Part shown: one piece after another, positions 10,027 to 18,440 of the stretch
Numbering within the stretch: the first letter of the stretch is position 1
How the letters are laid out: each line of letters opens with the position of its first letter
Origin: Rikenellaceae bacterium
Lineage (GTDB): Bacteria; Bacteroidota; Bacteroidia; Bacteroidales; Rikenellaceae
Assembly (NCBI GenBank): GCA_015059715.1
Contig: SUZV01000001.1
Span: 124,001 to 188,000 of the forward strand
Reading direction: 5' to 3'
Length of the DNA: 64,000 nt
Notes under the pieces: generated by a model
The model's input: only the letters and a program-made list of their open reading frames with translations
Databases searched by the model: none
What the model was told of the DNA's origin: nothing
Made by a program: the position numbers and the translations under genes

Positions 10027-10572
10027 TCAAAATCCATAAATCAAGACTCCTGCAATGCCCGAGAGGAGGATGAGCATTATAGGGTTTACCTTGCGTGCCG
10101 AGAGCAGCAGTGTGAGGGCAAATATGGCCCAGCTCCAGCCATCGACAAAGCTCCGTCCCTCGGTGTCGTGTGGTAGGATAAGCTGCAGTGCTGCCGAGGC
10201 TATCATGCCCACCACCACAGGGCGCATACCCATCACCACACCGCGGACGTAGCGGTTGTGTTGCAGACGCAGGAAGAAGTGGGTGATGAGCATCATAAGC
10301 GTCAAGGCTGGCAGGCAGACAGCGGTGGTGGCTACCACCGAGCCAAATATGCCAGCAACCTCATAGCCTATGTATGTTGCAGAGTTGATAGCTATAGGCC
10401 CTGGTGTCATCTGCGAGATGGCCACAATGTCGGTAAACTCGCTATTGGTAATCCACTCATTGCGAACCACCACCTCGCTATGTATCAGCGAGAGCATGGC
10501 GTAGCCGCCACCAAAGCCGAAGAAGCCTATCTTGAGGTAGCTGACAAAGAGCGAAAGAAGCGTACCCATCAT
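10027..10572 (-). CDS. Chromate transporter family protein, second half-size ChrA
   Basis: 181-residue membrane protein of the CHR family. It has the ChrA signatures FGFGGGYAML near the N-terminus and MTPGPIAINSATYIGY, followed by about five hydrophobic segments. A single half-size unit is not a full-length ChrA; short-chain ChrA proteins usually work as pairs of adjacent genes, as here. The ATG at 10572 overlaps the TGA of the preceding chrA as ATGA. A longer in-frame extension to 10704 lies inside that gene and lacks family features. Transport of chromate, or of sulfate-like anions, is family knowledge only. Confidence 0.9.
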   Translation of the reverse strand: MMGTLLSLFVSYLKIGFFGFGGGYAMLSLIHSEVVVRNEWITNSEFTDIVAISQMTPGPIAINSATYIGYEVAGIFGSVVATTAVCLPALTLMMLITHFFLRLQHNRYVRGVVMGMRPVVVGMIASAALQLILPHDTEGRSFVDGWSWAIFALTLLLSARKVNPIMLILLSGIAGVLIYGF

Positions 10573-11111
10573 TGCTCCACCTCCTCTCCTATGCGCGCTG
10601 CCCACACCACTCCGCCGAGTACACCACCGATGAGAAACCATATTGGCGAGATGCCAAAGTGCCACACCGTAAGTGCCGTAGCTGCGGCGATGGCAACAAG
10701 CCACCAGCGCATACCCTTAGCTAAGCCGATGATGGGCGTAACGATAAGGGCAACAACCGCAGGGCGCATACCCATAAAGGCCGCCTCAACCCAATGGTTG
10801 TGGCGCATCTGGCTGAAGAATACCGCTACGAGCAGTATTATCACAAACGAGGGCACTACAACGCCGAGAATCGCGGCTATGGCACCGCTATATTTACGAT
10901 ATTTGTAGCCCACAAATACCGCAGTGTTGAGCGATATAGGCCCTGGTGCTGCCTGCGCAATGGTAAGCAGGTCGCCAAACTCCTCTGCCGTGAGCCAGCG
11001 ACGACGGCCTACCACCTCGTGCTCGATAAGGGGTATCATGGCGTAGCCACCACCAAAGGTGAAGGCTCCAATCTTTAGGAACGAGAAAAATATCGTTAAT
11101 AACTCGCGCAT
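10569..11111 (-). CDS. Chromate transporter family protein, first half-size ChrA
   Basis: 180-residue partner of the downstream ChrA. It begins MRELLTIFFSFLKIGAFTFG and contains TFGGGYAMIPLIEHEVV, AQAAPGPISLNTAVFVGY and several membrane spans. The two paralogues align along their length (GGGYAM, PGPI, GMRPAVV/GMRPVVV), so they arose by duplication and probably form a heterodimer with opposite topologies, as known for paired short-chain CHR proteins. The gene starts 22 bp after the RNA methyltransferase gene. There is no dedicated promoter or chrB-like regulator, so expression should follow the operon. Confidence 0.9.
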   Translation of the reverse strand: MRELLTIFFSFLKIGAFTFGGGYAMIPLIEHEVVGRRRWLTAEEFGDLLTIAQAAPGPISLNTAVFVGYKYRKYSGAIAAILGVVVPSFVIILLVAVFFSQMRHNHWVEAAFMGMRPAVVALIVTPIIGLAKGMRWWLVAIAAATALTVWHFGISPIWFLIGGVLGGVVWAARIGEEVEQ

Positions 11112-11133
11112 TGCTTACTACTGTATCGCTAAA

Positions 11134-12018
11134 CTATCGCCTAAAGCGGTAGTAGGTGCCAAAGGGTATCTGCTTATGGCTTCTATCCTCGAAGTATAGC
11201 TCGCCCATCTGCTCCGTCTGGGGCGCGCCAAAGGCCTGATGTACGGCAGTGCGGGCAAGCATCGACGAGAGCCCCATAGAGTAGAGGTTGAAGACCAGGA
11301 AGGCGTTGTGTGGCTCTAAGAGCTGTGCGCAGCACTCCAACATGTGGCATATGTCATCCTCGAGTACCCACTTCTCGCCATTAGCACCACGTCCGTAGGC
11401 TGGGGGGTCAAGGATGATGCCGTTATAGCGGTTGCCACGACGCACCTCGCGCTCCACAAACTTCGTGGCATCCTCGACAATCCATCGTATGCCGTCGAGG
11501 CTTGAGTGCTCCATATTCTCGCGCGACCAGGTGACAACCTGCTTAACGGAGTCGACATGCGTAACATCGCCACCTGCGGCACGTGCTGCAAGCGATGCTC
11601 CTCCTGTATAGGCAAAGAGGTTGAGGACCTTGGGGTGCTCGATGCCACCCTGTCGTAGCTCCTCGATGGTGTCGTATATAAACATCCAGTTTGCCGCCTG
11701 CTCGGGGAAGATGCCCACGTGCTTAAACGAGGTGAGGGCTAGGCGCATACATAGGTGCATATCCTTATAGTTGTAGGTTACGCTCCAGCGCGAAGGCATC
11801 TGTGGCTTAAGTCGCCACTCTCCGCGCTCCTCGGAGCGGCTGTCGCGCAAAAACGAGGCATCGGCCTCGCGCCATGCCCTATCGCCGAGGCTCTTGCGCC
11901 ATATCGCCTGTGGCTCGGGACGGCGCACTACATAGTCACCGAAACGCTCCAATTTCTCGCCATCGCCACAATCTATAAGCTCATAGTCGGGGATGAGGGG
12001 TGTTAGTTGCTTTATCAT
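11134..12018 (-). CDS. Class I SAM-dependent RNA methyltransferase (RlmI/COG1092-like)
   Basis: 294 residues. The SAM-binding motif I is NLFAYTGGASLAARAAG, followed by HVDSVKQVVTWSREN and the catalytic-loop motif ILDPPAYGRG, the layout of RlmI/RlmK-type 23S rRNA cytosine or guanine methyltransferases. A full N-terminal PUA domain as in E. coli RlmI is not evident, so the exact target base is open. The start is 2 bp after the U32 stop, so the two are co-translated; both are likely RNA-modifying enzymes. Confidence 0.85.
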   Translation of the reverse strand: MIKQLTPLIPDYELIDCGDGEKLERFGDYVVRRPEPQAIWRKSLGDRAWREADASFLRDSRSEERGEWRLKPQMPSRWSVTYNYKDMHLCMRLALTSFKHVGIFPEQAANWMFIYDTIEELRQGGIEHPKVLNLFAYTGGASLAARAAGGDVTHVDSVKQVVTWSRENMEHSSLDGIRWIVEDATKFVEREVRRGNRYNGIILDPPAYGRGANGEKWVLEDDICHMLECCAQLLEPHNAFLVFNLYSMGLSSMLARTAVHQAFGAPQTEQMGELYFEDRSHKQIPFGTYYRFRR

Positions 12019-12020
12019 CG

Positions 12021-13862
12021 TTAACCTCTATTTTTTATCTCTTGTTCAGAACAATCTATAAGCGACATCTGGCAACGAGCGCAGTCAAAGTCGAGAAGGT
12101 AGCGGTGACGACCGTGATGTAGGAAGAGTCGCTCCTTAAGTTTGCTGCCACGCTTTAGGCACTCGCCAATCTCGCGACGTATGCAGTAGCTCGACACCAT
12201 AACCCGCTGGTCGATGGTCGATGCCCAGCAATCCAAGCCGTCGACGATATGTTCTACTCCATGACGCTGATAGAAGCGACGTGCTAAGGAGTTTACCACG
12301 TTGTGGTGTTGCGATAGTCGCCTCTCGGGGTATATCGCCGTGCCACTATCGGTGCGGATGTCGTGTGGCAGGCTTCGCTCGACATGCTGTGCGGCCAGGT
12401 TCGAGATGACCATGCGGCGTAGCTGGGCGATATCCTTAACGGGTATAAACCACTCGGCTCCTGTGATGCGTACCTCCTGGGCATAGAAGATGCTATCGCC
12501 ACACTTAGACATCTGCTCACGTAGCGTTGCGGCCATCTGCTCGGGGTTCTTGGCCTGCTCGGCATTTATGGCTATGGTCGTGGAGTAGCTTATGCCATCC
12601 TCGCAGCGAGCACTTATGGCTATCTGGTGCTCCGTTATGGCTATGTCGAAGATGATGCCTATGGTGCGGCGCAAGCGGCTGCGCTCTATCGTCTGCGTGA
12701 AGAGGTGGTCGTGGTTGCGGTATATCTCCATGCCAGGCTTTATGCCATCTATGCGGCGAGGCTCGATGGTGTTGCCCTCGACGCGGTTTATGTTTGTGCC
12801 TATCATGCTGTCGCCAGCCACAAAGCATAGGCCGTCGCCAGCACTGAGCTTTACGCGACTTACAATCCTGACATCGCGGCGACCTACGGTGGCTACCGAG
12901 CCGACATACTCGCCCAAGGCCTTGGGGGTGTTAAACGAGGCGACACCTGCGCGCTTGCCCATAAGCATATACTCGCCACCGCGACGTGTGAAGCTCTTCT
13001 TCGGGTCGGGTGTAAACTCTATGCGCGATGTGCCCCACGACTGACGCTCGCAGTCGGGGCGACTGGCAAGGGCCTCGTCAATCTTTTGGCGGTAGTAGCT
13101 GACGACGTTTTTTATGTAGTTGTCATCCTTGAGGCGGCCCTCAATCTTGAAGGACATCACGCCTGCGTCGATAAGGTCGCCTATGCGATTCGATAGGTCG
13201 AAGTCGTTGACCGAGAGTAGGTGTTTGCCCTTGATGAGTGTTGTGCCGCGCTCGGTCACCAGGTCGTATGTTAGGCGGCAGGGCTGCGAGCACTCGCCTC
13301 TATTTCCCGAGCGCGACGACTGCGAGCGCGAGAGGTAGCATCTGCCGCTGTGGCCTACGCATATAGCTCCGTGAATGAAACATTCGAGGTCTACGGTGGT
13401 GGCCTTGCGTATGGTGCGTATCTGGTCGAGCGATAGTGCGCGCTCCAGTATTACGCGGCTAAAGCCGCTATCTTCCAAGAACTTAGCACCCTCGGCAGTC
13501 ATGTTGCACATCTGCGTTGAGGAGTGTAGCTCTACGTTGAGGTTCATCTCGCGGTAGGCCATATCCTGCACTATGAGTGCATCGACACCTATGTCTACGA
13601 GCCTACGCGCTAACTTCTCGGCACGCTCTAACTCACTCTCGTAGAGTATGGTGTTGAGGGTTACATATACCCTCACGCCAAAGAGGTGGGCATAGTCTAC
13701 CACGCGAGCGATGTCGTCTGTGGAGTTTGTTGCTCCGCGACGTGCTCCGAAGCTCTCGGCACCGATATATAGGGCATCGGCACCGCAGTCTACGGCAGCT
13801 ATGGCGGCTTGGTAGTCGCGTGCAGGCGCGAGGAGCTCTATTTTACGCTTTGTGCTACTCAT
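12021..13862 (-). CDS. U32-family protein (TrhP/RlhA-like RNA hydroxylation)
   Basis: 613 residues. The U32 domain opens with IELLAPARDYQAAIAAVDCGADALYIG and contains the conserved cysteine cluster FIHGAICVGHSGRC and GECSQPC, proposed to hold an iron-sulfur cluster in RlhA/TrhP, which make 5-hydroxycytidine in 23S rRNA or 5-hydroxyuridine in tRNA. The long C-terminal part fits the larger collagenase-like U32 forms. ATG 13862 is preferred: the longer in-frame starts overlap or nearly touch the predicted -7 box at 13890-13897. It is the first gene of an eight-gene run reaching 4506. Confidence 0.88.
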   Translation of the reverse strand: MSSTKRKIELLAPARDYQAAIAAVDCGADALYIGAESFGARRGATNSTDDIARVVDYAHLFGVRVYVTLNTILYESELERAEKLARRLVDIGVDALIVQDMAYREMNLNVELHSSTQMCNMTAEGAKFLEDSGFSRVILERALSLDQIRTIRKATTVDLECFIHGAICVGHSGRCYLSRSQSSRSGNRGECSQPCRLTYDLVTERGTTLIKGKHLLSVNDFDLSNRIGDLIDAGVMSFKIEGRLKDDNYIKNVVSYYRQKIDEALASRPDCERQSWGTSRIEFTPDPKKSFTRRGGEYMLMGKRAGVASFNTPKALGEYVGSVATVGRRDVRIVSRVKLSAGDGLCFVAGDSMIGTNINRVEGNTIEPRRIDGIKPGMEIYRNHDHLFTQTIERSRLRRTIGIIFDIAITEHQIAISARCEDGISYSTTIAINAEQAKNPEQMAATLREQMSKCGDSIFYAQEVRITGAEWFIPVKDIAQLRRMVISNLAAQHVERSLPHDIRTDSGTAIYPERRLSQHHNVVNSLARRFYQRHGVEHIVDGLDCWASTIDQRVMVSSYCIRREIGECLKRGSKLKERLFLHHGRHRYLLDFDCARCQMSLIDCSEQEIKNRG

Positions 13863-13889
13863 ATTTTTTAGCATATTACTACAAACGTG

Positions 13890-13897
13890 CAAAGATA
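13890..13897 (-). promoter_or_regulatory. Putative -7 box for the U32-to-S41 operon
   Basis: Minus-strand TATCTTTG matches TAnnTTTG. The inferred RNA start near 13883 gives a leader of about 20 nt to the ATG at 13862. It is the only clear promoter-like site before a 9.4-kb block of eight same-strand genes with gaps of 22 bp or less. Confidence 0.5.
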
Positions 13898-14091
13898 CGA
13901 AAAAAGTATTAAATCTCGCGCACTTGTGGGAGAGTAAAGTTTTGTAAATAAGTTGTCGCTATCATAGAAAAAAATAGGGCCCTATGGTGTTCGTTGTCGA
14001 TATCATAGTGCCCCATCACCCCCTAAGAAGCCGAAACTATCTTTTGTAGCAACTGACAAACTCTTTCAATAAAATTCAAAACAGCTTCTAA

Positions 14092-14128
14092 CAAAAACCT
14101 TGGGCCACCCCCGAGTGGAGATGGCCCA
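14092..14128 (-). terminator. Intrinsic terminator after the DUF4988 gene
   Basis: On the minus strand a TGGGCCA/TGGCCCA stem (14101-14107 with 14122-14128) is followed by AGGTTTTTGTT. It lies 23 bp past the stop of the DUF4988 lipoprotein gene. Confidence 0.75.
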
Positions 14129-14150
14129 GAAAGCTTGTAATCGAGCTATA

Positions 14151-16358
14151 TTAGCGAACAAGGAGCTTTGATTTCTTAACACTCTTAGGTTTCTCGACAG
14201 ATGCCTTGCGGCTCTGCTTAGTTGGCTTCTTAACAGACAATGCTGCCGCCATAGGCTCCTCTGAGAGAGGATTAGCCACGATAGTACCAGTAATCTTGTT
14301 GCCCTTGTTGTCTACACAGTCGAAGGTGATAGTGTAGATGTCATTATCACACTCAATCTTAATCTCACCATCGGCAATAGGTGCAAGAACTGTAACATAT
14401 CCGCCCTCAACTCTCTCGGTATAACATGAACCATCCCAAAGAAGGCCATATGCATCTACACGTACGTAGCCTGGTAAGTAGGTGTAGATATCATCGCCAT
14501 TATCTGCGGTATATATACCTGCGATACCGCCTGCAAATGGGTCAGCAAGGAAGTCGAGCTGGATAAATGCGCCATCCATAGTCACCGAATCCTCATGGAT
14601 GTTGAGCCTCCAGATGTCGGGATAGTCGCTATAGATGTCATCGTAGAAGAACTCCCAGAAGTACGTTGCATCGGTGATGTCAAGCTCAACATCGCCTGTG
14701 AGTGTAGGCATACCTGGCGTGTTATCGTAGATGACAACATCGCCCTCGAAGTTGATAATATATGTAACACCACTAATAATTACGGTAGCAGTAATCTTAT
14801 TGCCCTCCTTAACAAGGTGACCCTCGTCATAGTAAGCGAAATCGGCAACATCACCATACTCATCCGTAGTGTAGAATCCCGAGTACGCATAAGAGAATGT
14901 TCCAGGAGCATAAGAGTTTGTCCTATCAAGCACATACTCGCCATCGGGCATCACAATGCCATTTGTAGTATCCACAATATCGGTGTAGATATCGAAGAGG
15001 TAGTAGTTACCATTAGCCTTTGCGAATCCATCCTCGTCGAAGCCAAGGTCAGAGAGGAAGAAGTAGAAGTTATCGGCCACGCCTGGTGTATACTCATTAC
15101 CGAAGTAGTAAGCGTCTGCATAGTCTACAGTAATTTCCTTAGGCGCAGGTTGTGGATATTGTACGATATCGAAACTTTGCAAATAGTCACCACACTCGTT
15201 GGTAAGTAGAACCCAAGTGCTGCGAAGATACCCGTCTTGATTCTCGGCAATGGTAAAGGTGAGAGTATCCTCACGTAGCTCGGCACGTGTGTCGGCAACA
15301 CTCAGCCAGGACTGTGCCTCCTCAGGAATCTCGACAATATAGTCGATGTTGGTAGTGAGCTTCACCTCAAGCGTACAAGCCTTGTAGCCGACTTCGTAAA
15401 CATACGAGATAAAGCTAAGTATACCCTCGTTGAAGTGGAGCGACCTCATCGCTGCATCGCCACCCGATGTGACCAAAACAACGACCTTGCCATTTGAGCC
15501 ATCCTTGGGAGCTGTAACCCTAATCTTACCCTCGGTGTCGCTTGTCTTAATAACTGTTGCAGACCAACCACCATTGCCAAAGCTCTCTATATTAGTATCG
15601 TCATCGCCGCCAATAATGGTGTAGCCAACTTCGACACTTGCGCCAGGGTAGCAGGCCAAATTATCAACCTCCTCGAACACTATATCCAACCTCTGCTCGC
15701 TGAAACGTGGGAGCATTAGGATTGTGCCATCGGCCAATACAAAGTAGACATAATCATCGTCGTAGCTTACGCTTGCCAAGAGCGAATCGCCATCCTTGCC
15801 ATCTTCGTCCGTAGCCTTGCCAAGCTCTGTCCACGATGCGCCATTGTCATACGAAACATACCAATAGTCATTCTCGATTTTGAGCTGTGGAGTGATGCCA
15901 TCCTTGCCATCTGTGCCCTGCGTCTTAACCTTGTTGCCATCCTTGTCGAGGAGCCACTCGCCATCCAGAGTCCAGTAGTAGACACCATCGGTGTCCTGCT
16001 TTACACCAATCAGTGGTGTGTAGCCATCTTTGCCATCAGCACCATCTGCGCCATTATCACCATCCTTGCCATGATATATGGTGATAGGCTCGCTCTTTTT
16101 GAATGTGATGGTATAACCAACGGTCTGGCCGTTTTCAGTAATGGGCGCAACACCAGTGATATAGTCGCCCTCTTGCATTGCCTCAACAAGGGTCTGCAAC
16201 GCTGTGATGTTGGTGTTCATTTCGCGACACAGCTCTTCAAGTCGCGAGATACGACTCTCGTGGTCGTCAATCTTTTCCCACAATGAGGTATCGTCGTAGG
16301 TACATGACGACACACCAAATGCGAAAAACAGGAGAAGGAAGTAAAAAAGTTTTCTCAT
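14151..16358 (-). CDS. Secreted DUF4988/BACON-domain lipoprotein
   Basis: 735 residues. Start at 16358 gives MRKLFYFLLLFFAFGVSSC, a signal with lipobox Cys19; the in-frame extension upstream has no signal. Residues about 25-75 form a short coiled coil, followed by DUF4988-like sequence (YTITFKKSEPITIYHGKDG) with collagen-like Gly-X-Y stretches (GDNGADGADGKDG). A BACON-like beta-sandwich (LTTNIDYIVEIPEEAQSWLS to FDIVQYPQP) follows, then two related acidic Tyr-rich beta domains and a Lys-rich tail (about 27 residues). In Bacteroidetes these modules occur on cell-surface glycan-binding or adhesion proteins and on some polysaccharide lyases; no catalytic domain is recognised here. Ligand unknown. 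Confidence 0.8.
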   Translation of the reverse strand: MRKLFYFLLLFFAFGVSSCTYDDTSLWEKIDDHESRISRLEELCREMNTNITALQTLVEAMQEGDYITGVAPITENGQTVGYTITFKKSEPITIYHGKDGDNGADGADGKDGYTPLIGVKQDTDGVYYWTLDGEWLLDKDGNKVKTQGTDGKDGITPQLKIENDYWYVSYDNGASWTELGKATDEDGKDGDSLLASVSYDDDYVYFVLADGTILMLPRFSEQRLDIVFEEVDNLACYPGASVEVGYTIIGGDDDTNIESFGNGGWSATVIKTSDTEGKIRVTAPKDGSNGKVVVLVTSGGDAAMRSLHFNEGILSFISYVYEVGYKACTLEVKLTTNIDYIVEIPEEAQSWLSVADTRAELREDTLTFTIAENQDGYLRSTWVLLTNECGDYLQSFDIVQYPQPAPKEITVDYADAYYFGNEYTPGVADNFYFFLSDLGFDEDGFAKANGNYYLFDIYTDIVDTTNGIVMPDGEYVLDRTNSYAPGTFSYAYSGFYTTDEYGDVADFAYYDEGHLVKEGNKITATVIISGVTYIINFEGDVVIYDNTPGMPTLTGDVELDITDATYFWEFFYDDIYSDYPDIWRLNIHEDSVTMDGAFIQLDFLADPFAGGIAGIYTADNGDDIYTYLPGYVRVDAYGLLWDGSCYTERVEGGYVTVLAPIADGEIKIECDNDIYTITFDCVDNKGNKITGTIVANPLSEEPMAAALSVKKPTKQSRKASVEKPKSVKKSKLLVR

Positions 16359-16655
16359 TGTTTGTGATGTTTGTTTATCGCCCAACCCCCTTAGCGATAT
16401 TATTATAAGCAGAAAGTGTGGAGTTGATTTCCGTTTATTAATCTGAAGGTTGTGGAAAGACCTGACCAAAATAAACGCTACAATGCCCCACACTTGGATA
16501 GTATGGGGAGTATGCACAAGAAGCGTGCATAGCCACATAACTATACAAGAAATGAGTGTTGCTCGTTTATCCCTTGGTCAAGAAAACTTCCACATTTTCA
16601 GATAAGGACAGCGAAAAACACTTTCTATATGTCTACTATTGTTGCAATAGTACCA
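16359..16655 (-). other. Long 5' leader of the DUF4988 gene
   Basis: About 290 nt lie between the predicted promoter and the ATG without a convincing ORF. Visible structures are TATCGC/GCGATA (16378-16401) just before the gene and CCCCA/TGGGG around 16485-16508. A leader of this length could carry post-transcriptional control, but I recognise no known riboswitch. Confidence 0.35.
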
Positions 16656-16686
16656 CAAAATTAAGTAAATTTTCCAAAACTAACAA
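16656..16686 (-). promoter_or_regulatory. Promoter of the DUF4988 gene
   Basis: Minus-strand TTG, 20 bp spacer, TAATTTTG (-7 box at 16656-16663). Spacing and sequence fit Bacteroidales promoters. Confidence 0.45.
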
Positions 16687-16805
16687 CACTCTATAGCGAC
16701 ATTGCCTCAAAATATCCTCTGTTGTGACTTAGCTTCCAGAGGCAAGGAGTGGGCGTGGAGTGATTTTTTTTGGTGCTACGTGGTACAATATTATTAATAA
16801 AGTTG

Positions 16806-16813
16806 TATCTTTG
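16806..16813 (+). promoter_or_regulatory. -7 box of serS promoter
   Basis: TATCTTTG lies 27 bp before the serS ATG. A clear TTTG at the right spacing is not seen. Confidence 0.5.
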
Positions 16814-16840
16814 TCAATTGAAATAGAAAAAATAGAGATT

Positions 16841-18112
16841 ATGCTTACACTAAAGCAACTACGCGATAACAAGCAGGAGGCTATACGTCGCCTGCAAAAG
16901 AAGGGTGTCGATGCCGAGCCTATAATCGCTCGCGTCGAGGAGCTGGATGATAGACGTAAGGCCTTGCAGGCCGAGCTCGACGCTTGTCTTGCCGAGCAGA
17001 ACCAGGCTGCTAAGCAGATTGGCGCACTGATGGGTAAGGGTCTTAAGGATGAGGCCGAGGCCAAGAAGCAGCAGGTGGCTCAGCTCAAGAGCCGCTCAAG
17101 TGAGCTCAAGGAGGAGTCGGAGCGTGTGGCCGAGGAGCTTCAGGCCGAGATTGTTAAGCTGCCAAATATGCCTGCCGAGATAGTCCCCGAGGGTCGCACT
17201 GCTGAGGATAACCTCGTCGTGAAGCTTGTGGAGAACTATACCGAGATACCTGGCGAGGCGTTGCCACACTGGGAGCTTGCCAAGAAGTACGACATCATAG
17301 ATTTCGACCTCGGTGTTAAGATTACAGGCGCAGGATTCCCCGTATACAAGGGTAAGGGCGCACGCTTGCAGCGCGCACTGATTAACTACTTCCTCGACTG
17401 CAACACGCGCGCAGGATATCAGGAGGTTGAGCCTCCAATCATGGTAAACGAGGCTTCGGGTTTCGGCACAGGTCAGCTGCCCGATAAGGAGGGACAGATG
17501 TATCACGCTACGGCCGATGGCTTCTACCTTGTGCCTACTGCCGAGGTGCCAGTTACAAACATCTTCCGCGATGTGATACTTGAGCAGAGTGAGCTGCCAG
17601 TGAAGATGACGGCATACACCCCCTGCTTCCGTCGCGAGGCGGGCTCGTATGGTAAGGATGTGCGCGGCCTGAACCGTCTACATCAGTTCGACAAGGTTGA
17701 GATAGTGCAGGTGTCGCATCCCGATAAGTCGTATGAGGCTCTTGACGCTATGGTGGCACACGTCGAGTCTATAGTAGCATCGCTTGGCCTGCCCTACCGC
17801 ATCCTACGCCTTTGCGGTGGCGATATGTCGTTCACATCGGCACTAACATACGATTTCGAGGTATACTCCGAGGCCCAGAAGCGTTGGCTTGAGGTGTCGT
17901 CGGTGTCGAACTTCGAGTCGTTCCAGGCTAATCGTCTGAAGCTGCGCTATCGCGATGATAATCGCAAAACTCAGCTTGCGCACACACTAAATGGCTCGTC
18001 TCTTGCACTGCCACGTATTGTAGCCGCGCTGCTCGAAAATAACCAAACAGAGGAGGGAATACGCATTCCAGATGTATTAATTCCTTATACAGGGTTTGGT
18101 TTTATAAAATAA
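16841..18112 (+). CDS. serS: Seryl-tRNA synthetase
   Basis: 423 residues, normal size. It charges tRNA-Ser in the cytosol. The N-terminal tRNA-binding coiled coil (about residues 25-110, charged Lys/Glu repeats) precedes the class II core: motif 2 FRREAGSYGKDVRGLNRLHQFDKVEIV and motif 3 LNGSSLALPRIVAALLENNQT. ATG 16841 (MLTLKQLRDNK) is the conserved start; the upstream extension runs through the -7 box. Its last codons contain the promoter of the following ferredoxin gene. Confidence 0.97.
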   Translation: MLTLKQLRDNKQEAIRRLQKKGVDAEPIIARVEELDDRRKALQAELDACLAEQNQAAKQIGALMGKGLKDEAEAKKQQVAQLKSRSSELKEESERVAEELQAEIVKLPNMPAEIVPEGRTAEDNLVVKLVENYTEIPGEALPHWELAKKYDIIDFDLGVKITGAGFPVYKGKGARLQRALINYFLDCNTRAGYQEVEPPIMVNEASGFGTGQLPDKEGQMYHATADGFYLVPTAEVPVTNIFRDVILEQSELPVKMTAYTPCFRREAGSYGKDVRGLNRLHQFDKVEIVQVSHPDKSYEALDAMVAHVESIVASLGLPYRILRLCGGDMSFTSALTYDFEVYSEAQKRWLEVSSVSNFESFQANRLKLRYRDDNRKTQLAHTLNGSSLALPRIVAALLENNQTEEGIRIPDVLIPYTGFGFIK

Positions 18113-18124
18113 TTTGTATATTTG
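18095..18124 (+). promoter_or_regulatory. Ferredoxin promoter, partly inside serS
   Basis: TTTG (18095-18098), 18-bp spacer, TATATTTG (18117-18124). The -33 box is within serS coding sequence, so the ferredoxin can be transcribed separately from serS. Confidence 0.65.
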
Positions 18125-18164
18125 CAAAGTGAAACAAGCAAACACTCATTAAAAACAAAGTAAT

Positions 18165-18335
18165 ATGGCTTACAAAATTTCAGATTCTTGCGTTGCATGT
18201 GGTACATGTATCGACGAGTGCCCAGTTGAGGCAATTTCAGCAGGTGATATCTATGTAATCGACCCAAGCAAGTGTATCGACTGCGGTACTTGCGCTGGTG
18301 TATGTCCTTCTGAGGCTATTGCTCCTGAGGCATAA
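18165..18335 (+). CDS. 2[4Fe-4S] ferredoxin
   Basis: 56-residue low-potential electron carrier of clostridial type. Both cluster motifs are complete: Cys9-X2-Cys12-X2-Cys15-X3-Cys19-Pro and Cys37-X2-Cys40-X2-Cys43-X3-Cys47-Pro. It begins MAYKISDSCVACGTC. It would serve anaerobic redox enzymes such as pyruvate:ferredoxin oxidoreductase or Rnf; the partner is not in the window. The gene has its own promoter and a strong terminator, so it is probably a highly expressed single-gene unit, as is usual in gut Bacteroidales. Confidence 0.96.
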   Translation: MAYKISDSCVACGTCIDECPVEAISAGDIYVIDPSKCIDCGTCAGVCPSEAIAPEA

Positions 18336-18386
18336 TCTACCTTGCAGGTAAAATTGAGCGGCTGATTATTCAACCACTTGAACAAT

Positions 18387-18427
18387 GAGGGTGACTGTTT
18401 ACTATTTAGTCACCCTCGCTTGTTTTT
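18387..18427 (+). terminator. Intrinsic terminator after ferredoxin gene
   Basis: GAGGGTGACT (18387-18396) pairs with AGTCACCCTC (18408-18417), followed by GCTTGTTTTTA. Confidence 0.85.
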
Positions 18428-18440
18428 ATGTATTACATTC

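Noticed and set aside
14595..15209. 204-codon plus-strand frame opposite the DUF4988 gene
   Set aside because: Low-complexity Val/Ile/Asn-rich translation is the shadow of the acidic Tyr/Asp-rich protein on the other strand.
16020..16069. Collagen-like repeats in the DUF4988 protein as a phage tail fibre
   Set aside because: Lipobox signal, BACON domain and lack of phage neighbours point to a host surface protein (region about 16020-16075).
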